DNA of 15,000 bases, taken from positions 20,144,012-20,159,011 of the forward strand of contig CM060327.1 of NCBI GenBank assembly GCA_030674155.1, written 5' to 3'. A program made the position numbers and the translations under genes. This document shows, piece after piece, positions 1 to 8,547 of this stretch. Numbering within the stretch: position 1 is the stretch's first letter; each line of letters opens with the position of its first letter. The DNA is from Stramonita haemastoma (lineage: Eukaryota; Mollusca; Gastropoda; Neogastropoda; Muricidae). The notes beneath the pieces are model-generated. The model searched no databases and was not told the origin of the DNA. It worked only from the letters and a program-made list of their open reading frames with translations.

Positions 1-180
1 TTCTTGTTTTGTTTGAATTGTTTTCTTGTTTTCACCAAGTTTTGTTTTATTATTTTGTATCTTCTTTTTCCCCTTCTTGTTTTGTTTTGGTTTGAGTTTT
101 TGTTGGTTTGTCATTTTTGCTTTTTTCTCTTTTGCTTTTTTCTTGATCTTGTTTTTCTTGTTATTGTCCTTTTTTTTTCT
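1..180. repeat. T-rich tract with TTTG/TTTC-like words
   Basis: The plus strand is mostly T with G or C interspersed (repeated TTTTG, TTTC and TTTTC words) and contains few A residues. No regular period is held for more than a few units, so this is a degenerate low-complexity tract and not a clean microsatellite. The open frames across it encode only Phe/Leu/Cys-rich strings and are compositional. It runs directly into the CT-rich array to its right. Its left edge is cut by the window. Confidence 0.7.
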
Positions 181-206
181 TCCTCTCCTCCTCCTCTGTC
201 CCTCTA

Positions 207-358
<152 letters not shown>

Positions 359-370
359 TTACATCCCCCG

Positions 371-512
<142 letters not shown>

Positions 513-631
513 AAAGAAGAGGACAAGAAGAAGTAAAAAATTTTTTTTTTAATTTAAAAAAGAAAACAAAAAAAGAAAGAAAGATAAAGAAGAAAGAAAG
601 AACGAAGGCAAGAAAGACCAACAACTACGAG

Positions 632-632
632 C

Positions 633-692
<60 letters not shown>
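632..692. repeat. (GACA)n tetranucleotide array
   Basis: About fifteen uninterrupted GACA units are preceded by an A-rich purine segment (514-630) that contains an A6T10 block near 535-550. The array is the complement of the TGTC arrays found further right in the window. Confidence 0.95.
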
Positions 693-695
<3 letters not shown>

Positions 696-805
696 ACACA
701 GAGAGGCCGGCAGACACACACAAAAACAAACAACATGTCAGCACTCTAAATCGGAAACAACTAAGTAGCTCCGAAATAGCTGCTTAAAAACGTCGGAAGC
801 AAGTT

Positions 806-825
806 GGGGGTAGGGGGAGGGAGGG
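806..825 (+). other. Predicted G-quadruplex motif
   Basis: Four G runs of 5, 5, 3 and 3 bases are separated by loops TA, A and A, which fits the G3+N1-7 quadruplex rule with very short loops. A C-rich segment at 831-852 contains CCCTCCCT, complementary to AGGGAGGG inside the motif, so a hairpin is an alternative fold. Formation was not tested; this is a sequence-rule call. Confidence 0.6.
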
Positions 826-920
826 TTCCATGCCCCCCTCCCCTCCCTCTCCGTCCCACCTCGAATAGTGGAAAGAATGTGGTAGAAAGCCTCTGGAATT
901 AATCCTCTCTCCTTCCTCTG

Positions 921-947
921 CCCCCTCCTTCCCCCTCCCCCTCCCCC
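921..947 (-). other. Predicted i-motif (plus strand) / G-quadruplex (minus strand)
   Basis: Four C5 runs at 921-925, 931-935, 937-941 and 943-947 are separated by five, one and one bases. The minus strand therefore carries four G5 runs with short loops. It lies about 100 bp right of the plus-strand motif at 806-825 and immediately left of the CA array. Confidence 0.6.
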
Positions 948-958
948 ACACATGTGCT

Positions 959-1079
959 TACACACACAGGCACTTACACACATACACACACACACATACA
1001 CACATACTTACATACACATACACACACATACACAAACACACTCACACACACTTACACACACACACACACACACACACAC

Positions 1080-1136
<57 letters not shown>

Positions 1137-1149
1137 ACACACACACACA
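959..1149. repeat. (CA)n array, imperfect left half, perfect right half
   Basis: The left part mixes CA with CATA and CTTA interruptions. From about 1083 to 1134 the CA repeat is essentially perfect, then GTACAC breaks it before a last short CA run. This gradient from degenerate to pure is typical of microsatellite mutation accumulating at one end. Confidence 0.95.
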
Positions 1150-1326
1150 GAACATCTTGCACACACGTTAAATCCTGTTCCGCTTTTCGTAAGAGTAGGC
1201 CATCGTGTGCCGTGGGAACAGATGACAAGACTTACAAAACTGCATACACATGGGGACTTGATGTAAAAAGCGCATGAGTGCTTATTCCATTGTTCTCGAT
1301 ATAAAAGAATAAAATAAGATAAATAG

Positions 1327-1360
1327 ATAAATAAATAAATAAACACACACACACACACAC

Positions 1361-1434
<74 letters not shown>
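1327..1434. repeat. (AAAT)n-(CA)n compound microsatellite
   Basis: Four to five AAAT units (1327-1343) run directly into a CA array reaching 1434, with one TT interruption near 1361. The interval 1150-1326 to its left is unique sequence with no motif I recognise. Confidence 0.95.
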
Positions 1435-1436
<2 letters not shown>

Positions 1437-1512
1437 TCACACGCACAACCCGCTCCAGTCCATACTATATCCTTTCCTCTTCTTGCTCATCGCTTTCTCC
1501 TATAATGTCAGA

Positions 1513-1532
1513 GGGGTGGGGGAGGGGGGGGG
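1513..1532 (+). other. G-rich run, possible quadruplex
   Basis: G4, G5 and G9 runs are separated by single T and A bases. Four G3 tracts can be drawn because the last run can supply two. This is weaker than the motif at 806-825 because it needs a split of the long run. Confidence 0.4.
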
Positions 1533-1658
1533 TAGTCGTGTTCTTATTTTTACCAGGGATTGTTGGCACGAACATACAAACATAGGCTCAGGTAGATACC
1601 ACAAAAGAAAACCTCAACAACAAAAAATCCTAGCCAGAAAAAAAATCATGTATATTAA

Positions 1659-1762
1659 CCCCCCCCCCCCCCCCCACCCCCCCAAAAAAAAAACCACCAA
1701 CCCCCCCCCCCAAAAAAAAATAACCCACAAAGACAAAAACAACAACAACAACAACAACAAAA
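1659..1762. repeat. Poly-C / poly-A alternating homopolymers followed by (AAC)n
   Basis: C17, C7, A10, about C11 and A9 runs alternate from 1659 to 1720 with only one or a few intervening bases. An AAC trinucleotide run of about eight units follows at 1735-1762. Homopolymer lengths of this kind are prone to sequencing and assembly error, so exact lengths should not be trusted. Confidence 0.85.
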
Positions 1763-1837
1763 CCCCACAGATACAAGAACAAATCCAGCAGCAAAAAAAG
1801 CCATTCTTCCAGACAAACGTGCATGTGTGTGTTAGAC

Positions 1838-1918
1838 TCAGAGAAAGAGAGAGAGTGGGGGAGAGGGACAGAAGAGGGATTGAGGTGGGGGAGAAAGAGA
1901 GGGGGGAGAGAGACGGAG

Positions 1919-1993
<75 letters not shown>

Positions 1994-1997
1994 AGAA
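1838..1997. repeat. (GA)n array with G-rich interrupted left half
   Basis: An interrupted GA/GGGGA purine tract (1838-1920) passes into a near-perfect GA array (1921-1989). A second, shorter imperfect GA/GACA tract occurs at 2051-2128, separated by about 50 bp of unique sequence. Confidence 0.95.
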
Positions 1998-2050
1998 CTC
2001 TGAACTCATTTGAATGTTGAATGTAGGCCCCTACCTCGACCTTGAGCTAT

Positions 2051-2128
2051 GAGAGAGAGAGATAGAGACAGAGAGACAGACAAAGAGAGCCTTGGGCCAC
2101 TGTACAAAGAGAGAGACAGAGGGAAAAG
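2051..2128. repeat. Short imperfect GA/GACA tracts
   Basis: GAGAGA, GATAGA, GACAGA and GAGACA words are broken at 2091-2105 by non-repeat sequence. Probably a decayed continuation of the GA array to the left. Confidence 0.75.
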
Positions 2129-2183
2129 ATTAAAAATATATATATATTTAGTTGTTTTTAACTTTTCTTAAATGATTTCTATC

Positions 2184-2202
2184 GTGCGTGCGTGCGTGCG
2201 TG

Positions 2203-2277
<75 letters not shown>
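2184..2277. repeat. (GTGC)5-(TG)n compound microsatellite
   Basis: About five GTGC units (2184-2203) precede a perfect TG array to 2277. The order is the reverse complement of the CA-then-CACG order at 373-512, so a GTGC/CACG cap on the same side of a CA/TG array occurs twice. An A/T homopolymer junction follows at 2279-2299. Confidence 0.95.
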
Positions 2278-2278
<1 letters not shown>

Positions 2279-2299
2279 TTTTTTTCTTTAAAAAAAAAA

Positions 2300-2818
<519 letters not shown>

Positions 2819-2969
2819 ACGTGAAATCCATGTCGTGAAGATATTTTGGGCCGCAGCCTTTTTTTTTCTCGCTATTTTTCGTTATTGTTCAATATATGTT
2901 TTGTGCCCAGTCCCCTTCCCACTGTCCCCTTGTGAAAGGGCTGAAAAGCTTAAATCACAATAAACTATT

Positions 2970-2973
<4 letters not shown>

Positions 2974-3014
<41 letters not shown>

Positions 3015-3035
3015 CTCTCTCTCTCTCCTCTCTCA

Positions 3036-3066
<31 letters not shown>

Positions 3067-3133
3067 CTCTCTCTCTCTTCTCTCTCTTTCTTTCTCTCGC
3101 TCTTTCTTTCTTTCTTTCTCTCTCTCTCCTCTT

Positions 3134-3164
<31 letters not shown>

Positions 3165-3213
3165 CTGTATTCCTCTCTCCCCCCCTCTCTCTCTCTCTCT
3201 CTTCTCTCTCTTC

Positions 3214-3280
<67 letters not shown>
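2974..3280. repeat. (TC)n array with repeated TCC/TTTC interruptions
   Basis: About 300 bp of pyrimidine-only sequence consists of TC blocks separated by CTCC, ATC and CTTTC steps. TTTC units appear inside it (about 3088-3120 and 3150-3166) before the TTTC array at 3316. The reading frame over this region is Ser/Leu/Phe low complexity. Confidence 0.95.
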
Positions 3281-3286
<6 letters not shown>

Positions 3287-3315
3287 TTCCATTTTCTTTC
3301 AAAGCAGACAGATCG

Positions 3316-3454
3316 TTCTTTCTTTCTCTCTTTCTTTTCTTTCTCTCTTTTTTCTTTTGTTTCTTTCCTCTTTCTGTCTTTCTGACTTTTATTCTTATTT
3401 TTGTTTCTCTACCATTCTTTCTTTCTTTCTTTCTTTCTTTCTTCTTCTTTTTTT

Positions 3455-3493
<39 letters not shown>

Positions 3494-3565
3494 CTTTCTT
3501 TCTTCTTCTTTCTTTCTTTCTTACTTTCTTTCTTCTTTCTTTCTTTCTTTCTTTTCTTTCTCTTC
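3316..3565. repeat. (TTTC)n tetranucleotide array
   Basis: TTTC/TTC units run in two main blocks, a degenerate one at about 3316-3415 and a more regular one at about 3416-3560. The complement is a GAAA array. Right of it lie a short unique segment and an A-rich block (3628-3656). Confidence 0.93.
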
Positions 3566-3749
3566 AAAACAGACTGAAGTCCGTTTACCCGCTATTAACG
3601 TTGGAAAACAGTCTATGTTTTTTTTTTTTAAGAAAAAGAAAAAAAAGAAAAAAAGAACTCAAACAAATTTGACATTTCCCAGACCTCATAACCATTCCAA
3701 ATAGCAGTAACTTTGTGCTGAGTTTGAAAACAAAACTAATGGAATGCTG

Positions 3750-3795
<46 letters not shown>

Positions 3796-3925
3796 TCTGT
3801 GTCTGTGTCTGTGTCTGTGTCTGTGTGTGTTGTTGTGTGTCTGTGTGTGTGTGTGTGTTGTGTGTGTGACTGTCTATCTGTGTGAGTGAGTGAGTGTGTG
3901 TATGTGTGACTCGTGTGTGTGTGTG

Positions 3926-3985
<60 letters not shown>

Positions 3986-4062
3986 CTCGTGTGGTGTGTG
4001 TGTGTGTGACGTGTGTGTGTGTGTGTGTGTGTCTGTGTGTGTGTCTGTGTGTGTGTGTGTGA

Positions 4063-4133
<71 letters not shown>
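3750..4133. repeat. (TG)n array with TGTC, TTG and GACTCG interruptions
   Basis: Nearly 400 bp of TG dinucleotides are broken by CTGTGT units (about 3795-3845), GTGAGT units and repeated GTGACTCGTGTG interruptions near 3905, 3983 and 4061. The same interruption recurring three times at about 78-bp spacing suggests that segments of the array were duplicated as blocks. The minus-strand Thr/His frame is repeat translation. Confidence 0.95.
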
Positions 4134-4134
<1 letters not shown>

Positions 4135-4279
4135 TGAGCTTAGTTTTCAAATGGATCGATACATGTATGCCATTGTTTGTTTAATGGAGAGCTGTCTTTT
4201 CAAAAAAATTACTGGGGAGCAATAAATTGGAATTAGAATGTCTTTTAAGTTGAGAAAATTTAGGGGAATCAGAAAATCT

Positions 4280-4302
4280 GTGTTGCGCGCGTTCGCGCGC
4301 GC

Positions 4303-4361
<59 letters not shown>

Positions 4362-4405
4362 CGCGCACACACACACACGTGCGTGCGTATGTACATGTGT
4401 GCACG
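4280..4405. repeat. (CG)n-(TG)n-(GTGC/GCGC)-(AC)n inverted alternating array
   Basis: A GCGCGC segment with one TTCG break (4285-4305) runs into TG dinucleotides (to about 4357), then GCGTGCGCGC, then a short AC run and GTGCGTGCG. The TG arm and the AC arm are inverted around a GCGC centre near 4360-4367, so the array can in principle fold as a hairpin or cruciform as well as Z-DNA. Confidence 0.9.
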
Positions 4406-4420
4406 GCTGTTGATTGTTTA

Positions 4421-4422
<2 letters not shown>

Positions 4423-4488
<66 letters not shown>

Positions 4489-4524
4489 TCTATCTGTCTA
4501 TCTGTCTATCTGTCTGTCTGTCTG
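4423..4524. repeat. (TG)n followed by (TCTA)/(TCTG) tetranucleotides
   Basis: A TG array with one GG slip near 4451 ends in TTTG and turns into TCTA and TCTG units (4488-4524). Confidence 0.93.
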
Positions 4525-4542
4525 TTGTTGATCGTGTATCGT

Positions 4543-4880
4543 CTATGTGTGTGTGCATGCGTGCGTGGCTATGTGTGTGCGTGCGTGCCTGTGCACACGC
4601 GTGTGTGTGTCAGTGTATATATGTATGTGTGTGTCAGTGTGTGTATATGTGTGTATGTATGTGTGCATGTGTGTGATTGCTTATGTGAGAATGTGTTTGT
4701 GTCTGTACGTGTTTGTGTGTGCCATGTCAGTGTGTATGTGTGTGCGCGTGCGTGCGTGCTCTGAGTGTGTGTGCGTGCGCGTGTGTGTGTGTGTGTGCTC
4801 CATGTGTGTATGTCAGTGTGTATGTGTGTGCGCGCGCGTGTGCGTGCGTGCTGTGTGTGTGTGAGTGAGTGTGTGTGTGG
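4543..4880. repeat. Degenerate TG-rich tract with GTGC, GTAT and GTCA words
   Basis: TG dinucleotides are interrupted by CATGCGTGCG, GTATAT, GTCAGTG and GCGCGC words. The phrase TGTCAGTGTGTATGTGTGTGC occurs more than once (near 4726 and 4811), pointing to block duplication inside the array. It looks like an old TG array that has diverged. Confidence 0.9.
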
Positions 4881-4902
4881 GCGGCAGTTGATACGTTAGC
4901 CT

Positions 4903-4933
4903 GCACAGCACAGCACAGCACAGCACAGCACAG
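4903..4933. repeat. (CACAG)n pentanucleotide array
   Basis: Six CACAG/CAGCA units occur, followed by TCAGTACTG, then three TGTAG units and CAGCTGCTG. ACAGT at the end of the array and ACTGT a few bases on form a small 5-bp hairpin. Confidence 0.9.
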
Positions 4934-5137
4934 TCAGTACTGTAGTGTAGTGTAGTAGCAGCTGCTGCAGACATCTCATCAGCTACATCTGTTGGCTGAC
5001 CTGCGGACCATGACCCTTAAATTTCCATCACCTTCCTCCCAACCACCACACCCCCCCAACCACCCCACCCCCCCCCCACCTCTCCCTCACCCATCCACCC
5101 CCACTCCCTCACCTGTTTTCCCGCCCATAAGTCCAGC

Positions 5138-5357
5138 TGTTTGTTTGTCTGTCTTGTCTGTCTGTTGTCACTAGCGTGTCTTGTCTGTCTTGTTTGTCTT
5201 TTTGTGTGTCCTTGTCTGTCTCTTTTGTCTGTCGTGTCTGTTTGTCTGTCTTACTGTCTTCGTCTGTCTGTCTTGTCTGTCTGCTGTCTCTGTCTGTCTC
5301 TCTCTGTCTGTCTGTCTGTCTGTCCTGTCCTCTTCTCTCTCCTCTCTCTCTCTCTCC

Positions 5358-5400
<43 letters not shown>
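5138..5400. repeat. (TGTC)n-(TC)n compound array
   Basis: Interrupted TGTC/TTGTC units (5138-5330) lead directly into TC/CTCC pyrimidine sequence (5331-5400). This TGTC-then-TC order recurs at 5991-6340, 7823-7968 and 13994-14250. The left flank (5030-5110) is C-rich with several C7-C9 runs. Confidence 0.95.
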
Positions 5401-5738
<338 letters not shown>

Positions 5739-5990
5739 CCCCCCCCGCCTCAATGATAGATATGTATCTGATAAAATTTGCGTTATGAAAACAGATTGCA
5801 TCTGAATGTGTGGGATGTTCCATTTTATTTATAAAGACGGGGGATTTTCAACGTATCAAATCATTTCTATGCGGCCCCAAACTGTCCAGTATTAGATTTG
5901 ATATGATAAATGGTTGTGGTTTGGGTCTTTCTTTGTCTCTTTTCTGTGTTATGTTTTCCATTCTAAAAAAAAAAACTAATATCTTTTCGT
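5739..5990. other. Non-repeat spacer
   Basis: Mixed sequence including an A11 run near 5965. Short open frames are present but carry no recognisable domain. Confidence 0.45.
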
Positions 5991-6263
5991 CTTTGTGTCT
6001 GTTTGCTTGAATGGGTGTCTTTCTGTCTGTGTGTCTTTCTGTCTGTTTTGTTTTTTTCTGTCTGCCTCTTTCTTCTCTGTCACTGCCTCTCTGTATCTGT
6101 CTGTTTCTCTGTCTCTGTTTGTCTGTTTGTGTGTCTGTTTGTGTGTCTGTTTGTGTGTCTGTTTGTGTGTGTGTGTGTGTGTGTGTGTCTGTCAGTCCGT
6201 CCGTCCGTCTGTCTGTGTGTCTGTATGTCTGTGTGTCTGTTTGTCTCTCTCTCTCTCCTCTCT

Positions 6264-6342
<79 letters not shown>

Positions 6343-6400
6343 ATCTATCTATCTATCTATCTATCCATCTATAGCTATCTATCTATCTGTCTATCTATCT
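5991..6400. repeat. (TGTC/TGTT)n-(TC)n-(TCTA)n three-part array
   Basis: About 250 bp of TGTC/TTTGTGTG words include a TG run at about 6164-6189 and three CCGT units. TC follows (about 6244-6340), then TCTA/TATC units to 6400. Each motif differs from its neighbour by one base, as expected if new repeat types arise by point mutation and then expand. Confidence 0.95.
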
Positions 6401-6433
6401 TCGGCCTATACAATTAAAGTCTTAAGCCTTGAG

Positions 6434-6434
6434 T

Positions 6435-6514
<80 letters not shown>

Positions 6515-6524
6515 CTCTCTTTCC
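6434..6524. repeat. (TC)n array
   Basis: TC dinucleotides with CTCC, ATC and TTC steps, 33 bp right of the preceding array. Confidence 0.95.
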
Positions 6525-6573
6525 CGCTCTCATAATCATGGGGATGCTGGGGCTCATTGTGTATGAAATAGCA

Positions 6574-6611
6574 TCCCCTCCCCCCCCCTACCCCCCCCCC
6601 CCCCCCCCCCC
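6574..6611. repeat. Poly-C tract
   Basis: C runs of 4, 9 and over 20 bases are separated by T and TA. The exact length is likely to be unreliable in any assembly. Confidence 0.85.
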
Positions 6612-6812
6612 TTCTCGAATCTGTGCTGGAAATTTGTCCTGTCTGTCACTCTCTTTGTTTTTTTTATATCTATTATCTTTGTATCTTCTCTCTCTCACTC
6701 ATTTTCTTCCCTTTTTTGCAAGCAAATCTTTTAAATATTTTGATCTTGATAATGATATGATTTTTTTTAACCTGTATTGGTCTGTGTTCTGTCGACCATG
6801 ATAATTATAGTT

Positions 6813-6895
6813 CCACAACGTGGTGGCCGTCCTGGGCTGACCCTTATGGTTTTGACCAGGGCGTCGATACAAGCAAGGACATTAAAGTTGGTTTT
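6813..6895 (+). repeat. Possible SINE-like 3' hairpin, copy A
   Basis: CCAC-AAC-GTGG forms a small hairpin at 6813-6823. It is followed by CCTGG (6831-6835) pairing with CCAGG (6856-6860) around a 20-base loop, with further pairing outward. Right of the stem comes GGCGTCGATACAAGCAAGG and then ACATTAAAG. The layout (short stem, loop containing ATGG..TTGACC, then an A-containing tail) resembles the ends of many invertebrate SINEs and is shared in outline with the element at 6961-7015. No A/B box was found to its left, so the family is not identified. Confidence 0.3.
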
Positions 6896-6960
6896 ATACC
6901 CCGCGCGTTTTAATGTGTGTATAGTTGCACAGTTTTAATTGGAGTTTTAAAATGTGACGA

Positions 6961-7015
6961 GGTGACAGCCCCGATATGGCCTGTGTGGTCACCGGGGCTA
7001 TAGTATAAACAACAT
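6961..7015 (+). repeat. Possible SINE-like 3' hairpin, copy B
   Basis: AGCCCCG (6967-6973) is the exact inverse of CGGGGCT (6993-6999). A second inverted pair, GGTGAC (6961-6966) with GTCACC (6988-6993), overlaps it, so the two stems exclude each other. The loop carries GATATGGCCTGTGTGGTC, and the right side reads TATAGTATAAACAACATG. It resembles copy A at 6813-6895 in arrangement. Homology between the two is a guess from the shared layout. Confidence 0.3.
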
Positions 7016-7182
7016 GATTGGATTGGACCATAATATAGTGATAGTGTTTACACTGGGATGAGCACAGGCTGTCCAATTCTGCAGTGTTACTTGCATCCCA
7101 TGGATAGGGTATTCGTATGTAATTGTTTGTACATTGAAGTGTTGATAATGGCTTTTTTACGCTTTTTTTCTAACTCTTAACT

Positions 7183-7211
7183 ATTGAAGCGGGTGAAGCT
7201 TCAATCACCGC
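7183..7211 (+). other. Two mutually exclusive hairpins upstream of the ribozyme
   Basis: ATTGAAGC (7183-7190) pairs perfectly with GCTTCAAT (7198-7205) over a 7-base loop. Alternatively GC-GGTGA (7189-7196, one bulged G) pairs with TCACCGC (7205-7211) over an 8-base loop. The second fold reaches the outer base of ribozyme stem I (C7211) and so could compete with it. Confidence 0.5.
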
Positions 7212-7270
7212 CAGGACCTCTGATGAAGGCTCATCCAGGAGCCGAAACCCGAGTCAGGTCAGGCCAAAGG
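7211..7270 (+). ncRNA. Type I hammerhead self-cleaving ribozyme
   Basis: The conserved core is present in order: CTGATGA (7220-7226), GAAA (7244-7247) and T-C (7259-7260). Stem II is GGCTC (7228-7232) with GAGCC (7239-7243), a perfect 5-bp helix closed by a 6-base loop. Stem III is very short: A7247-T7259 plus CC (7248-7249) with GG (7257-7258), around a 7-base loop. Stem I is CCT (7217-7219) with AGG (7261-7263), then GG (7214-7215) with CC (7264-7265) past a bulged A, then an A/AAA internal loop, then CC (7211-7212) with GG (7269-7270). Cleavage is predicted after C7260. An unpaired extra A (7227) lies between core A9 and stem II; the CChMVd viroid hammerhead is a known active case with an added base there. 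Type I hammerheads with short stem III are known from Penelope-like element pLTRs and animal retrozymes. No reverse transcriptase is visible nearby, so this is a solo, truncated or non-autonomous copy. Confidence 0.82.
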
Positions 7271-7428
7271 TATAGATAGTTCTTACTCCGAAAATGCTTA
7301 AAACGCTGTCATTGAAAAACATTATTTTCTAGAGTTAGTTTTTTAATTTGTTAAATTGAATTTTTGATAAGTCATTTTCAAAGTTTGAGAAGTTGTAAGT
7401 GGTTACCTGTGCTTGTTTTCCTCCATCC

Positions 7429-7475
7429 TTTGCCCTTCAGGAATGATTTCAGTGTTTTTGACTTGACTTGACTAC
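7429..7475 (+). repeat. LINE-like 3' end remnant, copy 1 (plus orientation)
   Basis: TTGCCCTTCAGG is followed by a short AT-rich segment and three TTGAC/GACTT tail units ending near 7475. The reverse complement matches 10070-10121 over nearly its whole length (about 85-90% by eye, with small indels). A conserved GCCCTTCAGGG-type block followed by a short tandem-repeat tail and no poly(A) is how CR1/L2/Rex1-type LINEs and the SINEs that use their machinery usually end. The assignment to that group is an inference. Confidence 0.55.
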
Positions 7476-7495
7476 TGTGTTTTGTTCTTTTTTTT

Positions 7496-7822
7496 CTAAG
7501 TTGAGGATAATGCATTAAGCGGAAGGTTGTTTGGAGTTCTCAGCACAGGGACTCGTTTTATTGGGTGGCCTTAAGGAATGAAATGATTGAGGCACTTTGT
7601 CAGTTGATGTTGTTTTTTTGTACGTTGTCATTTTGATTTTTTTCTCTCTTCGGCAGATTGGCGTAGTCAGATATTTTGGACAGGATTAGAGGGTGTTGAT
7701 TTTAACCTTGAGGTGAATGTTATTGAAGTTGCTTTGCTGAATGAATGGAATTGGGTGACATCACCTGACATGCTTGTGGTCTGTGTGGTTGGTGGAGCTG
7801 TGAACAGTATGACGTCACATCT
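7496..7822. other. Non-repeat interval with one consensus CRE
   Basis: Mixed sequence with no defensible gene. It contains GGTGACATCACC (7755-7766), a near-palindrome, and the exact CRE octamer TGACGTCA at 7810-7817. Confidence 0.5.
7810..7817. promoter_or_regulatory. Consensus CRE octamer
   Basis: TGACGTCA, the full palindromic CREB/ATF site. It is followed by CATC, as is the copy at 10958. No promoter or transcript is evident nearby, so this is a sequence match only. Confidence 0.3.
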
Positions 7823-7863
7823 CTGTCTGTCTGTCTGTCTGTCTTCTCTGTCTTCTTTCTTCT

Positions 7864-7904
<41 letters not shown>

Positions 7905-7908
7905 CTCT

Positions 7909-7962
<54 letters not shown>

Positions 7963-7968
7963 CCCTTC
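7823..7968. repeat. (TGTC)n-(TC)n compound array
   Basis: Five TGTC units and some TTC words (7823-7864) precede TC with CTCC steps (7865-7968). This is the third instance of this order in the window. Confidence 0.95.
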
Positions 7969-7976
7969 CATAGATA

Positions 7977-8242
7977 TCCTCCTTCTCCTCCTCCTCCTCT
8001 TCTTCTTCTTCTCCATAATCATATTGCTATTATTCTTCTTCTTCTTCTCTCTTCTCTTCTTCTTCTTCTTTCTTCTTCTTCTTCTTCTTCTTCTTCTTCC
8101 ACCTCCTCCTCCTCTCCTCCTCCTCCTCCTCCTCCTCCTCCTCCTCCTCCTCATCATCATCATCATCATCACCACCACCACCACCACCACCACCACCACC
8201 ACCACCACCACACCACCATTATCATCATCAGCAGCAGCAGCA
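7977..8242. repeat. Trinucleotide mosaic TCC/TTC/TCC/TCA/CCA/TCA/GCA
   Basis: Successive blocks are TCC-TTC (7977-8014), TTC (about 8029-8098), TCC (8101-8151), TCA (8150-8170), CCA (about 8170-8218), TCA (8220-8230) and GCA (8229-8242). Each block differs from the next by one base of the triplet. Because all units are three bases long, the frames stay open and give long homopolymeric translations on both strands. Those are not evidence of a gene, since no non-repeat coding sequence flanks them. The TTC block is the complement of GAA, a triplex-forming repeat type. Confidence 0.93.
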
Positions 8243-8370
8243 TCTCTATCGTTACTCTCACCATCGGTGGTAGAAGCAGCAGTGCAATAGAAGGAATAGC
8301 AGTAGTAATAATAGCAGCAACAATAGTGACAGCAGCACAGTAACATCATTTTCATTACAACATGATAGTG

Positions 8371-8473
8371 CCGCCGCTGCTGCTGCTGCTGCTCTTTCTC
8401 CTCCTCCTCCTTCTCCTCCTCCTCCTCTTGTAAATAATGATGAAGATGATAATAATATTGAGATGATGATGAT

Positions 8474-8518
<45 letters not shown>

Positions 8519-8547
8519 GTCAGGATAATGATGATGATGGTGATGAA
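8371..8547. repeat. Trinucleotide mosaic GCC/TGC/TCC/GAT
   Basis: A short GCC start leads into TGC (about 8376-8392), TCC/TTC (8397-8429), then GAT/AAT and a long GAT run (8462-8518) with a degraded tail. The segment between this block and the preceding mosaic (8243-8370) is itself rich in AGC/AGT/AAT triplets, so the whole 7977-8547 region is one trinucleotide domain. Confidence 0.92.

Noticed and set aside
2896..3672. 258-codon plus-strand open frame
   Set aside because: Ser/Leu/Phe translation of TC and TTTC arrays.
6540..7500. tRNA-derived SINE head with A and B boxes
   Set aside because: No GGTTCGANNCC-type B box was found on either strand by eye near the hairpins.
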